DNA of 64,000 nt, taken from the NCBI GenBank assembly GCA_900318885.1, contig ONMN01000013.1, positions 1 through 64,000 of the forward strand, in the 5' to 3' direction. The translations under genes were made by a program, and so were the position numbers. The DNA comes from an uncultured Prevotellaceae bacterium. Its GTDB lineage: Bacteria > Bacteroidota > Bacteroidia > Bacteroidales > Bacteroidaceae. Shown in pieces: positions 56,087 through 64,000 of this stretch (positions within the stretch are counted from its first letter, which is position 1; each line of letters begins with the position of its first letter). The notes under the pieces are model-generated. The model worked only from the letters and a program-made list of their open reading frames with translations. It was not told the origin of the DNA and searched no databases.

Positions 56087-59000
56087 TTATCGCGTAAGTG
56101 AGAACTTCATAGAAAGACCGAAGTCGCGCGTCGTCGTAGGATACGAGCTGCTGGAGAGCAACGGAGTGTTGGTCTGACGCTCGTAGTAGAACGACATCGT
56201 GAGCAGACGGGACAGCGTGTAGTCGGCCATGAAGGAAATCTTCAGTGCGGAGTTACCGCTGGAGGCTGACGAGGTGCGCGAGGCAATGTCGCGAGTGATG
56301 GCTGCCTGGTCGCGGAAGGTAACGTCGAGGCGCATGTTGAGGTCTTGATTGATGCCAGACTTCTTTCCTGTAGTCGAACTGCTGGACGCATTTTTGTTTT
56401 TCTTGTTGCCACTTTGTGCCTTCTTGATTTTACGCGAGGTGCCACTGCCGAAGAGTTTGAAATCGCTGATTTTATAACCCAAGCCGATAACCCAGTCGTT
56501 CGAGCGGCCTTCGTTGATTTGGACGCTGGTCGTCGAGAGCGACAGCGTGCGCGTCTTGCGGTATTCGGCCTTCAGCGTCAGTCCCGAATTCAGCGTAGCG
56601 TCGAAACCGAAGAGTGGTGCGAACGACTCGTTGATGCTTACCGTCGGCACGCTCCATCCGAGTAGCGAGGGAGTCTTCGTGTCGCTGGTGTAGGAACCGA
56701 CGGAATAAACCGACTTGTAAGAGTGGTTGAGATTGAACGACTTGAAGTGTTCGCTGAACCAATGGAGCTTGGCGAGACCAGCATAGCGGAACGTCCAGTT
56801 TGGCAACAGACGAGTGAGGGCAGGGAAGAAGTCGAGGTTGCCGCCTCCGCTCCATGTGTAGCTGTCGAGGAAGGCAGGAATCATCACTGCCGCAGAATAC
56901 TGGCTGACCTCCTGACCATATTGGGCAGCGGCACGTGCCTGGAATTCGGGCAGTGCGTCGCAGAAACGTTCAAAGGCCTTCGACGGGTAGCCGTTGTTGG
57001 CGTCGCCCATACTCTCGAATGCTGACGACAGCGAGATGGTCGTCATCGTGAACGTGCCGCTCTGGGTCGTTGGGTAGCTCTGATACTGATATTGGATGCT
57101 GCGGGCACGAGACTCGGTGCGCGAGGCGTTGAGGTCAATCTTCAGGTCGCGTACAGGTTCCAGGGTGGCGCGCAGTTGCAGGTCGGTCGTCAGATTGGTG
57201 GCAGCAGGCGACGAGATGCTGTCGTTGAGCCATCCGTTTTCGTGTGCCTTATCGATGAACGAATCGTCAACCATACCGAATGCAAAGCCCAGACCAGGAG
57301 CCAGGACACCGCCTACGTTCTTTTGTCCGAAGGCGTCGCCCACCTTGGGCATATAGCCTGACATGGACATTGAGTACTGGTTGCGATAGGAGATGCCGAT
57401 GCTGCGAACCATCATCAGGAAGCGTGCTATCGACTGTGTGGGCTTATACCACCATTGATTCTCCGTAGGCGGCTTGGGGGTCACAGAGACGCTGATGGTG
57501 ACAGAGTCGAGGTTCTTGACAAGAATCTTGTTCTGGTCGACAACCTTGTATTTTATCGGATACGAACGGCCTTCCTTTGTCTTAGCCGTCACGATGAGGC
57601 GCTTCGACTTCTTGTTGTGGGCAATGGTGAACGTCGTGTCAGTACGCAGCGTCAACTCTTTCTGGAAGGTGTTCTTGTTTTTGGGAAGAGCCTTTTCTTC
57701 CTTGGTAGGTCCGTCTGGCTTGTTGGGATCGTTAGGCTTGTTGGGCTCGTTAGACTTCTTGGAGTCGGCGGCCTTTTTGTCCTTAGTAGTCTTTTTATCC
57801 TTTTTGGTATCCTTGGGTATTGCCTTCTTGAAACGATCGTTGGTTTTCTTCAGGAAGGGGAAGTGGTTGTAGAGTGTCTCAAGATTCAGGGTACCGTTGA
57901 TGTTCAGCTGACGGTTGTTGGCAATGGTGTTACCCAAGTCAACACCCTTCTCTGTGACGGTACCGCGCTGCCAGTTGTAAGTGGCATTATAGCTGGCGTC
58001 GGCATTGATCCAGTCGAAGATGGGCAGCTTGTTCAGCGGCACTTGATAGGAGGCCGTAAACGTCTGTCGGTAGTTCAGCGGTGAGCCGAAATGCTTGATG
58101 CTATGCCATACGGAATCCTTCCACGCAGAGTAGCGGTCAGGATAGAGATCCTTGTTGATGGGCAGGTCGCTGTCGGGTTCCTCGATTTCGGCCTGTGTGC
58201 CCGACTGGAAGTTCATGTGCAGGTTCTTCGTCAGGTCCCAACGCAGCGTGAAGTCGCGATTCCAGAGGAACGACGAGGCCCACGTCACAGGCAGCTGCGA
58301 TCCTGAGAGATTGTCCATGTCGCGCTCCTGCATTTCATAATAGGTGCGCCGTATCTCGGTGTTGAATCCGATGTTCTGTGGCAGGTAGTTCAGGCCAAAA
58401 GCCTTGGGGAATGCCATCCATTTCGACTTCGACTTGGAATTCTTGAACGGTTCCCACGTTTTATAAACAGGCGTGTAGGTGTAACTGAACGAGCCGTGCC
58501 ATTCGTCGTCGCGTTCGTAAACTGTCGTCTCACCGGAGTTCTGCGTGTGGCGGTGACTGTACGAGAACGAGAAGTTTGCTGGGTCGTAGGGCATCGGGTG
58601 ACGTTTGGTCTTGACGCCAACACGCACGTTCGACAGCGAGAAGTTGGTGGTCTTCGACTTCCTGACGGCTATCGACTCAATGCTGTCACGCTCGTGAGTA
58701 TCCATTGCGTCCAGTGCTTCGTCCAATTCCAGGTCGGTGTCCAGCGGGTTGTATTTCGGACGGCTCTCCTCTTGGGTAATGCTATAGTAGATAGGTGCCG
58801 TGACGTTCATCTTGTCGGGGAAGAATTTTCCCAGTTCGAAGTTGGTGGTCAGCGAGTAGGTCTTGTAGTCGTCCGTACGGCGCTGGGAGATACCTTCCTC
58901 GAGTCCGCCGAAGCCCTCGGTGATGATTTTACCCGTCAGATTGACGTTACCGACGTCCGACAGTTGGACATTCAGGTTACCCGATGCGGCCCAACCGCCA

Positions 59001-62000
59001 TTGTTGTTGACTTCCTGCAGGCGTAGTTCGTTGACCCACACCTCGCCCGACTTGAGGCCTCCGGCAATATTACGTACACCAATCATCATCGTCTTCACTT
59101 CACCCAACGACGGGTTACCGAGAATGGTGATGCGGTTGTTGGCATTGTCGGGGTCGTAGTCGCTGAACTCGGTCGTGTAGCTGGCAGTACCATGCGCACG
59201 AGCCCTGTTACGGGCCTTCTTCAGATTGGTCAGTTTCGAGAGGTCGATATCGAGCATATTCTCCTTCGGCCATACGGTACGACAGTCGTCGAGGTTGTAT
59301 TTGTTGTAGTCGTTGCGGTCGGGCGTCAATTTCAGCGGGATGAGATATTCGTAGTAGTTGTTGCGGTAGTCGCTACCGAAACGGACGAATACTGCCAACT
59401 GATCATCCTGCAGCGAGGTCTCGTCGTTGATGAGGTGGTTGGCGTGGACGAACATCTGGATATGCTTGTAGCGGCGCAGGTCGAGCGTCGTGTTACGGTA
59501 GATGGCTTTCGACTCGTCCTTCGACAGGTTCTTGACCATCAGACACAGTGCCTGCTCGTTGGCCTCGGTCAACTGGGGCTGCGAGGGGTCGGTGACGCGC
59601 GAGATGCCCGGAGGCAATACGTAGTTGACGGGTTCGCGGTCGTTGTTCTCCTCAATATTGACAGGGCTGACCTCCAACTGACCGCTGTTGCTGGTACCAG
59701 TCAGCTGCTGGTTGTAGAGACGCCACTCGCCACGCACGAGGTCCAGTGAACCGAAGCGCAGCACGATGGGTTTCTGGAACTGTGTGAGGAACATACGCAT
59801 GAAGCGGATGCTGGTGAAGTCGCTGATGCCTCCCACGCGGTCGTCGTAGCGGTTCAGTGGAATACGGAACTTATACCACCTGACCTGCTCCTTCTTGCCA
59901 TTACGCAAGGATGCCGTGTAGTCGTGGGTTTCGGTAATGTAGTTACGGCCCACCTGCATATCCTCAGGGCGGATGCTGACCTTATACTGATAGTAGCGCT
60001 CGTACTCGTTCAGCGTATAGTCCTGGTTGATGTCCTCAACGTCGGGATATGTCTTGTACGACGTGTCGTAGCTCTCTGTCCGCTGATCGCTGTCAGGCGA
60101 GTTGCCCTGTGGCATATTGATGCGCTTGTAGCGGTCGAGAATGCTGGTCTGGCGCTGGTCAAAGTCAGAGCCTCGGAAGTAGTGGTAGTTGTCGTTGGCA
60201 GGGTCGTTGTTCCAGGCCGCCCGCACGCTGTCGTTGACGGTGACTTTGCTCAGGAAGTCGGCATAGGCGTCATACGAACGTTCCTGCTCGTCGTTCAGAC
60301 CGTTCAGACCGACGTCCTGCAATGCACGTGAACCGCTGGTCGTCGCAAAGGCGTAGGTCTGTGTGGCCTGTACGGGTATGCGTCCCCATTGTGTTGTGAC
60401 GAACGAATTGCTGCCGTCGACGGGCATACCGCTCTCGTAGAACTTCTTTCCGTCGTGCAATACGTCCTCGCTGACCTCACCCAGATTGATGTAGAGGTCG
60501 CCGCCATAGTCGGCAGCATCCTGCTGTTGCGAACTGTAGATGAAGGGGTCGAGGAGCCAGAACTCAATATATTCGATGTTGGCCTGCTCGAAATCGTTGG
60601 TGTCCAGCTTACGCATCATGCCGCCCCAGTTCATCAGTGGCAGATTCAGCGTACCGTCCATATTGACGTTGGTATTGAGGTTATACGGACCGCGTTCCTG
60701 CGGATAATAGGCAACATTGAGGATAGGCAGCGTTGATGTGGCACCGCTGTAGGTCGACTGGTCGCGGTTGGGGTATAGCTCGCTGACGTAAACGGCACGC
60801 ACATAGTGGTTCGACAGCTGGTCGAGGTCGCTCTTGATATGGCTGGGGGTCAGCGACGACGAGCGGTAGGTGAACAGCGGGTCGATGTTGTACCACGAGA
60901 GCAGCGAACGGTGGTAGCCGCTCGTTACGGACTCCTTGTCGGCATGCTCTGGGAACAGCGAGGGTACGCTGGAGATGGTCCACGCCTTGGGTTCGCTGAC
61001 GTCAATGAGACTCGTGGAACTCTCGAAGTCGTCAATGTACGAGGCGTTGTCCTGTGTGCCGCTGGCCGTTCCGGCAATGAGTTGGGCAAATTCGCCCGTG
61101 AACGTAATCTGCGAGGGCTGTGTGCAGTGGAGTAGGGGAATCTTGTTGAGCATGCGGGTAAGCCACTGGCTCTCGGTCTTCCAGTTAATGTTTGCGCCCC
61201 AGAGGGTGTTCTTCAGCGGTTCTGAACCCATGACGACTTTCGACGTCAGCGCCTGCTCGCTCAGGTGTTGCAACGTACCGCCAATCTGGAAGTCCTTCGA
61301 GAAGTCGTATTCCCAGTTGAAGCCGATCATCGTCTTGCGCTGCATACCATATTCCGTATTCGACTCCAGCGAGACATTGACGCTGGTACCTGCGTCGATA
61401 ATGCTCTGATTGAGGATGGTCACCTCACCGGCAGAGTAGTCGACGCTATAGTCGGAACCTTCCGTCAGCGTGACACCACCTGCGGTGACGACGACCGAAC
61501 CCTGAGGCACATTATAAGCGCCCAGCGAGATGACGTTGGCTGCGGAGCCCTTAAACTGACCCACCAGCAGGAATTTGTCCTTGTTGGTCATCTGGCGCGC
61601 AGCAGTTCGCGTGGTGTCGTACAGCTCCTGGAAGGCGTATTTGTTGGCTACGTCTTCCGACACGCCGTTGCGTATCAGGAAGTTTTTCAGCGTCGTGCCG
61701 AAGGGCTCTGCCGACGGGAAGAACACACGGCCGTTGGCAATGGTGTAGCCCTCAACGTAGTCGAAATAGCCGTTGGGATGTACCTTATTGTTATTGTCGA
61801 GACGGTCGCAGCCCAGTCCGCGCAACAGGGTGATGTCCTTCACCTCTGGTATATAAGAAAGGTACACGCCCGTGGTGTCGCTCTGGAACTTGATGTCGAG
61901 TCGGAACTTGGTCTTCTCAATGTTCGACGCCAGATAATAGACGTTTTTCATCATCAGCGGCCAGTTGGCCTGCTGGGGATTGTTCGACGTGTTCTTCAGC

Positions 62001-63541
62001 GACTTCACGTAGAGTGCCTCACCGGCATTGTTGTGCTCTTCGGCAAACTCACCCACCTGATATTCCATTCCGCCGTAGGTGTAGCGGAAGGCAACGGCCA
62101 GCACCTGGTCTGTCTGCAGCGAGGTCTTCAGCGAGAGATAGCCCAGCGCCGTGTTCAGTGTGTATTCCGATGAGTTCAGCAGTCGTGCCGATGACATCTT
62201 CTCGTAGTCGGTACCTCCCTCCAACATTCCTTGGAGGGCTGTAGATGCCTGGTCAATGTCACGTGCTGCGGCAGGCATGTTGCCATACAGCGGCGTCACG
62301 TTGTTGTCGGGCAGCGCCGAGGGGCTCGTCCCGCCTTTCGGCTGACTCTCGCCGAGTTCGGAGAGTGCTATGAGGTTACGTGAGTTCGAGGTCGTTCCCG
62401 TCTTGTTCGTCACCCACACCTCGATACGCGTGATGTTGATACCCGTCAGGATGTTGGGCAGTTGCGACATAGCGGCATCATAGTGCTCGCGGAAGTATTT
62501 TGCCAGGAAGAAGTGGCGATTTTCCTCGTAGTTGGCCACGTCGAGCTCGAAGGGCGTCATCTGTGTGCCGCCTTGCGACGATACGCTCTTCGTCGTCGAG
62601 TTTTTACGCGAAATGGCGGTTTGCAGTTTCAGTTTGCCGAACTGCATGTCGGTACGTACACCAAACAGACTGGAGGCACCCTTTACCAGCGAGTTGTTGC
62701 TGGGGAAGGTGATGTTACCAGCCTCGACGAGCTTGATGATTTCGTCCTCCTTGCCGTCATAGTGCAACTTCAGGTTCTTCGTGTCAAAGTCGAAGGTGGC
62801 GTCGGTGTTGTAGTTCAGCGACATGTTGACTTTATCGCCTACCTTACCCGTTACGTTCAGATTGATTTTCTCGTCGAAGTCGATGGCGGTCGTCTTGCGG
62901 TTACGCTCTGGCAACGAGGGGTTGTCGATGTCTTTCAGGGTTGCTCCCAGCTTCAGTTCGGCCGTTCCCTGCGTTTTTATGCGAACACCGCCAGGACCGA
63001 ATATCTTCTCTGCAGGACCCAGGTCGAAGTGCATATCGGCAAACGAGAACTTCTCCTTGCCCTTCGTGGCAACATTCTCAGCCTCCTTCTTGCGGAAGAA
63101 GGCTTCGCGCTCGCGACGCTCACTCCACTTGTTATACTCCTCGGGAGTCATCAGAATGGGGGTATTCAGATACGAGTCGCCAATCTTCGAACCAATGCGG
63201 TAGTAGCCCAGCGAGTCGTCGTATTCCACCTCCTGCTTGATGTTTTCGGGCAAACGGAGGTCGAGGGCCGAGGAGTCGAGGTCGGCCACTTCGATAGGTG
63301 CCGTTTTCTGGATTTTCCAGCGTGCGTGCAACAGCGAATCAGGAATGGTGTCGTCCTCTACTTGTAGCGTAGGCTGGGCCTTAGCCCTGCGGACGGTATC
63401 CGCAGGGAGTGAAGAGTGAAGAGTGAAGAATGAAGAATTTGCTGCCGCCATTAATAATGGCAGCATAAGTGGCATGGCAATAAGCAGCGAAACGACTACT
63501 TTGCGTATCCACCGTGCGAAAGCCGATTCTTCACTCTTCAC
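56087..63541 (-). CDS. sprA: SprA/Sov, outer-membrane translocon of the type IX secretion system
   Basis: 2484 residues, close in length to Porphyromonas Sov, with a signal peptide (VVVSLLIAMPLMLPLLMAAA) and very many beta strands, as expected for the largest known single-chain barrel. The N-terminal segment KFSFADMHFDLGPAEKIFGP, then KTQGTAELKLG, is typical of the family. The only in-frame start before a TGA is a GTG at 63541 inside a heptamer array. A second array (63407-63440) encodes NSSFFTLHSSL just after the signal helix. A Lys-rich insert with NEPNKPNDPNKPDGP (near residues 1905-1950) and another (KKAQSGNKKNKN) near the C terminus look variable. The ruvA-sprA order is common in Bacteroidetes. 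SprA exports proteins with a C-terminal T9SS signal. Confidence 0.95.
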   Translation of the reverse strand: MKSEESAFARWIRKVVVSLLIAMPLMLPLLMAAANSSFFTLHSSLPADTVRRAKAQPTLQVEDDTIPDSLLHARWKIQKTAPIEVADLDSSALDLRLPENIKQEVEYDDSLGYYRIGSKIGDSYLNTPILMTPEEYNKWSERREREAFFRKKEAENVATKGKEKFSFADMHFDLGPAEKIFGPGGVRIKTQGTAELKLGATLKDIDNPSLPERNRKTTAIDFDEKINLNVTGKVGDKVNMSLNYNTDATFDFDTKNLKLHYDGKEDEIIKLVEAGNITFPSNNSLVKGASSLFGVRTDMQFGKLKLQTAISRKNSTTKSVSSQGGTQMTPFELDVANYEENRHFFLAKYFREHYDAAMSQLPNILTGINITRIEVWVTNKTGTTSNSRNLIALSELGESQPKGGTSPSALPDNNVTPLYGNMPAAARDIDQASTALQGMLEGGTDYEKMSSARLLNSSEYTLNTALGYLSLKTSLQTDQVLAVAFRYTYGGMEYQVGEFAEEHNNAGEALYVKSLKNTSNNPQQANWPLMMKNVYYLASNIEKTKFRLDIKFQSDTTGVYLSYIPEVKDITLLRGLGCDRLDNNNKVHPNGYFDYVEGYTIANGRVFFPSAEPFGTTLKNFLIRNGVSEDVANKYAFQELYDTTRTAARQMTNKDKFLLVGQFKGSAANVISLGAYNVPQGSVVVTAGGVTLTEGSDYSVDYSAGEVTILNQSIIDAGTSVNVSLESNTEYGMQRKTMIGFNWEYDFSKDFQIGGTLQHLSEQALTSKVVMGSEPLKNTLWGANINWKTESQWLTRMLNKIPLLHCTQPSQITFTGEFAQLIAGTASGTQDNASYIDDFESSTSLIDVSEPKAWTISSVPSLFPEHADKESVTSGYHRSLLSWYNIDPLFTYRSSSLTPSHIKSDLDQLSNHYVRAVYVSELYPNRDQSTYSGATSTLPILNVAYYPQERGPYNLNTNVNMDGTLNLPLMNWGGMMRKLDTNDFEQANIEYIEFWLLDPFIYSSQQQDAADYGGDLYINLGEVSEDVLHDGKKFYESGMPVDGSNSFVTTQWGRIPVQATQTYAFATTSGSRALQDVGLNGLNDEQERSYDAYADFLSKVTVNDSVRAAWNNDPANDNYHYFRGSDFDQRQTSILDRYKRINMPQGNSPDSDQRTESYDTSYKTYPDVEDINQDYTLNEYERYYQYKVSIRPEDMQVGRNYITETHDYTASLRNGKKEQVRWYKFRIPLNRYDDRVGGISDFTSIRFMRMFLTQFQKPIVLRFGSLDLVRGEWRLYNQQLTGTSNSGQLEVSPVNIEENNDREPVNYVLPPGISRVTDPSQPQLTEANEQALCLMVKNLSKDESKAIYRNTTLDLRRYKHIQMFVHANHLINDETSLQDDQLAVFVRFGSDYRNNYYEYLIPLKLTPDRNDYNKYNLDDCRTVWPKENMLDIDLSKLTNLKKARNRARAHGTASYTTEFSDYDPDNANNRITILGNPSLGEVKTMMIGVRNIAGGLKSGEVWVNELRLQEVNNNGGWAASGNLNVQLSDVGNVNLTGKIITEGFGGLEEGISQRRTDDYKTYSLTTNFELGKFFPDKMNVTAPIYYSITQEESRPKYNPLDTDLELDEALDAMDTHERDSIESIAVRKSKTTNFSLSNVRVGVKTKRHPMPYDPANFSFSYSHRHTQNSGETTVYERDDEWHGSFSYTYTPVYKTWEPFKNSKSKSKWMAFPKAFGLNYLPQNIGFNTEIRRTYYEMQERDMDNLSGSQLPVTWASSFLWNRDFTLRWDLTKNLHMNFQSGTQAEIEEPDSDLPINKDLYPDRYSAWKDSVWHSIKHFGSPLNYRQTFTASYQVPLNKLPIFDWINADASYNATYNWQRGTVTEKGVDLGNTIANNRQLNINGTLNLETLYNHFPFLKKTNDRFKKAIPKDTKKDKKTTKDKKAADSKKSNEPNKPNDPNKPDGPTKEEKALPKNKNTFQKELTLRTDTTFTIAHNKKSKRLIVTAKTKEGRSYPIKYKVVDQNKILVKNLDSVTISVSVTPKPPTENQWWYKPTQSIARFLMMVRSIGISYRNQYSMSMSGYMPKVGDAFGQKNVGGVLAPGLGFAFGMVDDSFIDKAHENGWLNDSISSPAATNLTTDLQLRATLEPVRDLKIDLNASRTESRARSIQYQYQSYPTTQSGTFTMTTISLSSAFESMGDANNGYPSKAFERFCDALPEFQARAAAQYGQEVSQYSAAVMIPAFLDSYTWSGGGNLDFFPALTRLLPNWTFRYAGLAKLHWFSEHFKSFNLNHSYKSVYSVGSYTSDTKTPSLLGWSVPTVSINESFAPLFGFDATLNSGLTLKAEYRKTRTLSLSTTSVQINEGRSNDWVIGLGYKISDFKLFGSGTSRKIKKAQSGNKKNKNASSSSTTGKKSGINQDLNMRLDVTFRDQAAITRDIASRTSSASSGNSALKISFMADYTLSRLLTMSFYYERQTNTPLLSSSSYPTTTRDFGLSMKFSLTR
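63407..63440. repeat. Heptamer array captured in the sprA coding region
   Basis: GAGTGAA three times, then GAATGAA and a partial unit. On the minus strand it encodes NSSFFTLHSSL directly after the signal peptide of SprA. The unit is the same as in the array at the ruvA/sprA border. Confidence 0.75.
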
Positions 63542-63558
63542 TCTTCACTTTTCACTTA
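63524..63558. repeat. Heptamer array spanning the ruvA stop and sprA start
   Basis: On the + strand: CGATTCT, TCACTCT, TCACTCT, TCACTTT, TCACTTA. Read on the minus strand, one unit supplies the TGA stop of ruvA (63554-63552) and a later unit supplies the GTG start of sprA (63541-63539). The array may therefore set the spacing and coupling of the two genes. Confidence 0.8.
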
Positions 63559-64000
63559 ATTTGTTTCAATGCCAGTTTCACCACTTGCTCTACGGGCAGG
63601 TTGGGGTCGGACTGCAGGATGCTGACGACGACTTTCTGCGTCGGAGCAGGCGCGAAGCCCAGCATGGTCAGAGCCGATACAGCCTCGTCGCGCACCTCGT
63701 TGTTTACTGGTGCCGATACCGAACCGCCGGCAGGAATTTCGTCGGCTATTCCCAAGGCCACAATCTTGTCCCTCAGGTCGACGATGATGCGCTGGGCTGT
63801 CATCTTGCCGATACCCTTGATGCCCTTGATGAGGCGCTCGTCGCCACGCGAAATGGCGTTGCACAGCTCGCTGACACTCATCGACGACAGCATCATACGT
63901 GCCGTGTTCGGACCCACACCACTGACGGTGATGAGCAGCTCGAACATCTCACGTTCCTTCTTCGACACAAAGCCGTACAGCACGTGGGCGTCCTCACGAA
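63552..64000 (-). CDS. ruvA: Holliday junction branch migration protein RuvA, partial
   Basis: The frame stays open through the right edge of the window (..[17 protein letters not shown]), so the N-terminal OB-fold part lies outside. Visible: the helix-hairpin-helix region ([17 protein letters not shown] and [20 protein letters not shown]), a linker ([11 protein letters not shown]) and domain III ([19 protein letters not shown]) that contacts RuvB. It recognises four-way junctions during recombination repair. It ends in a heptamer array that also starts sprA. Confidence 0.94.
   Translation of the reverse strand, partial: REDAHVLYGFVSKKEREMFELLITVSGVGPNTARMMLSSMSVSELCNAISRGDERLIKGIKGIGKMTAQRIIVDLRDKIVALGIADEIPAGGSVSAPVNNEVRDEAVSALTMLGFAPAPTQKVVVSILQSDPNLPVEQVVKLALKQIK

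Overview
The window looks like a chromosomal segment of a Bacteroidales bacterium, most likely Prevotella-like (gut or rumen). The reasons are: fimbrillin-type lipoproteins with DUF3575 and DUF5119 partners, a SprA/Sov type IX secretion (T9SS) translocon next to ruvA, a secreted giant protein with a Bacteroidetes-style C-terminal tail, and upstream sites of the Bacteroidetes promoter form TTTG-N19/20-TAnnTTTG. No rRNA, tRNA or CRISPR array was seen.

Layout. (1) 2-23790, + strand: a nonribosomal peptide synthetase (NRPS) assembly line on two proteins, with at least seven modules in view (the 5' end lies outside the window) and a C-terminal thioesterase. Modules 1 and 2 carry epimerization domains. 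The first protein ends in a basic tail of repeated NPL(Q/E)KR motifs and the second begins with an acidic, internally duplicated domain, a possible docking pair. As given, the second gene is broken at three places, each at the edge of near-identical DNA shared by modules 6 and 7, so assembly error is a serious possibility. (2) 23777-31362, + strand: an export operon starting inside the thioesterase stop: a MATE transporter fused to a kinase-like ATPase domain, two MacB-type ABC permeases, their ATPase, a membrane fusion protein and a TolC-type outer-membrane protein, then a terminator. (3) 31434-47394, - strand: a cytidylate-kinase-like gene, a 2994-residue secreted repeat protein, a fimbrillin-like lipoprotein, a repeat-rich 0.6-kb gap with a 38-bp perfect palindrome, a small membrane protein, a REP-associated (RAYT-type) transposase, and a second fimbrillin/DUF5119/DUF3575 group. 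(4) 47421-50803: guanine deaminase (-), a SemiSWEET transporter and adenine deaminase (+). (5) 50815-64000: purN, mutY and dacB (-), nadB (+), then a likely FetB-type permease, sprA and ruvA (-).

The NRPS and the export operon form one natural-product unit: peptide synthesis, release by the thioesterase, and export through inner membrane, periplasm and outer membrane. SprA is the channel through which the giant protein could leave the cell, if its tail is a T9SS signal.

Two kinds of non-coding signal cross gene borders. One is a set of tandem arrays with a strict 7-bp period but different unit sequences. They lie in gaps, supply start or stop codons (ruvA/sprA, ade, the giant gene) and have been captured in frame inside genes (NRPS, mutY, sprA, a DUF5119 lipoprotein signal peptide). 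The other is a family of 27-bp and 41-bp palindromic elements captured in frame inside the NRPS genes, with paralogous empty and filled sites visible. A RAYT transposase in the same window is a candidate mobilizer of palindromes, but that link is inference.
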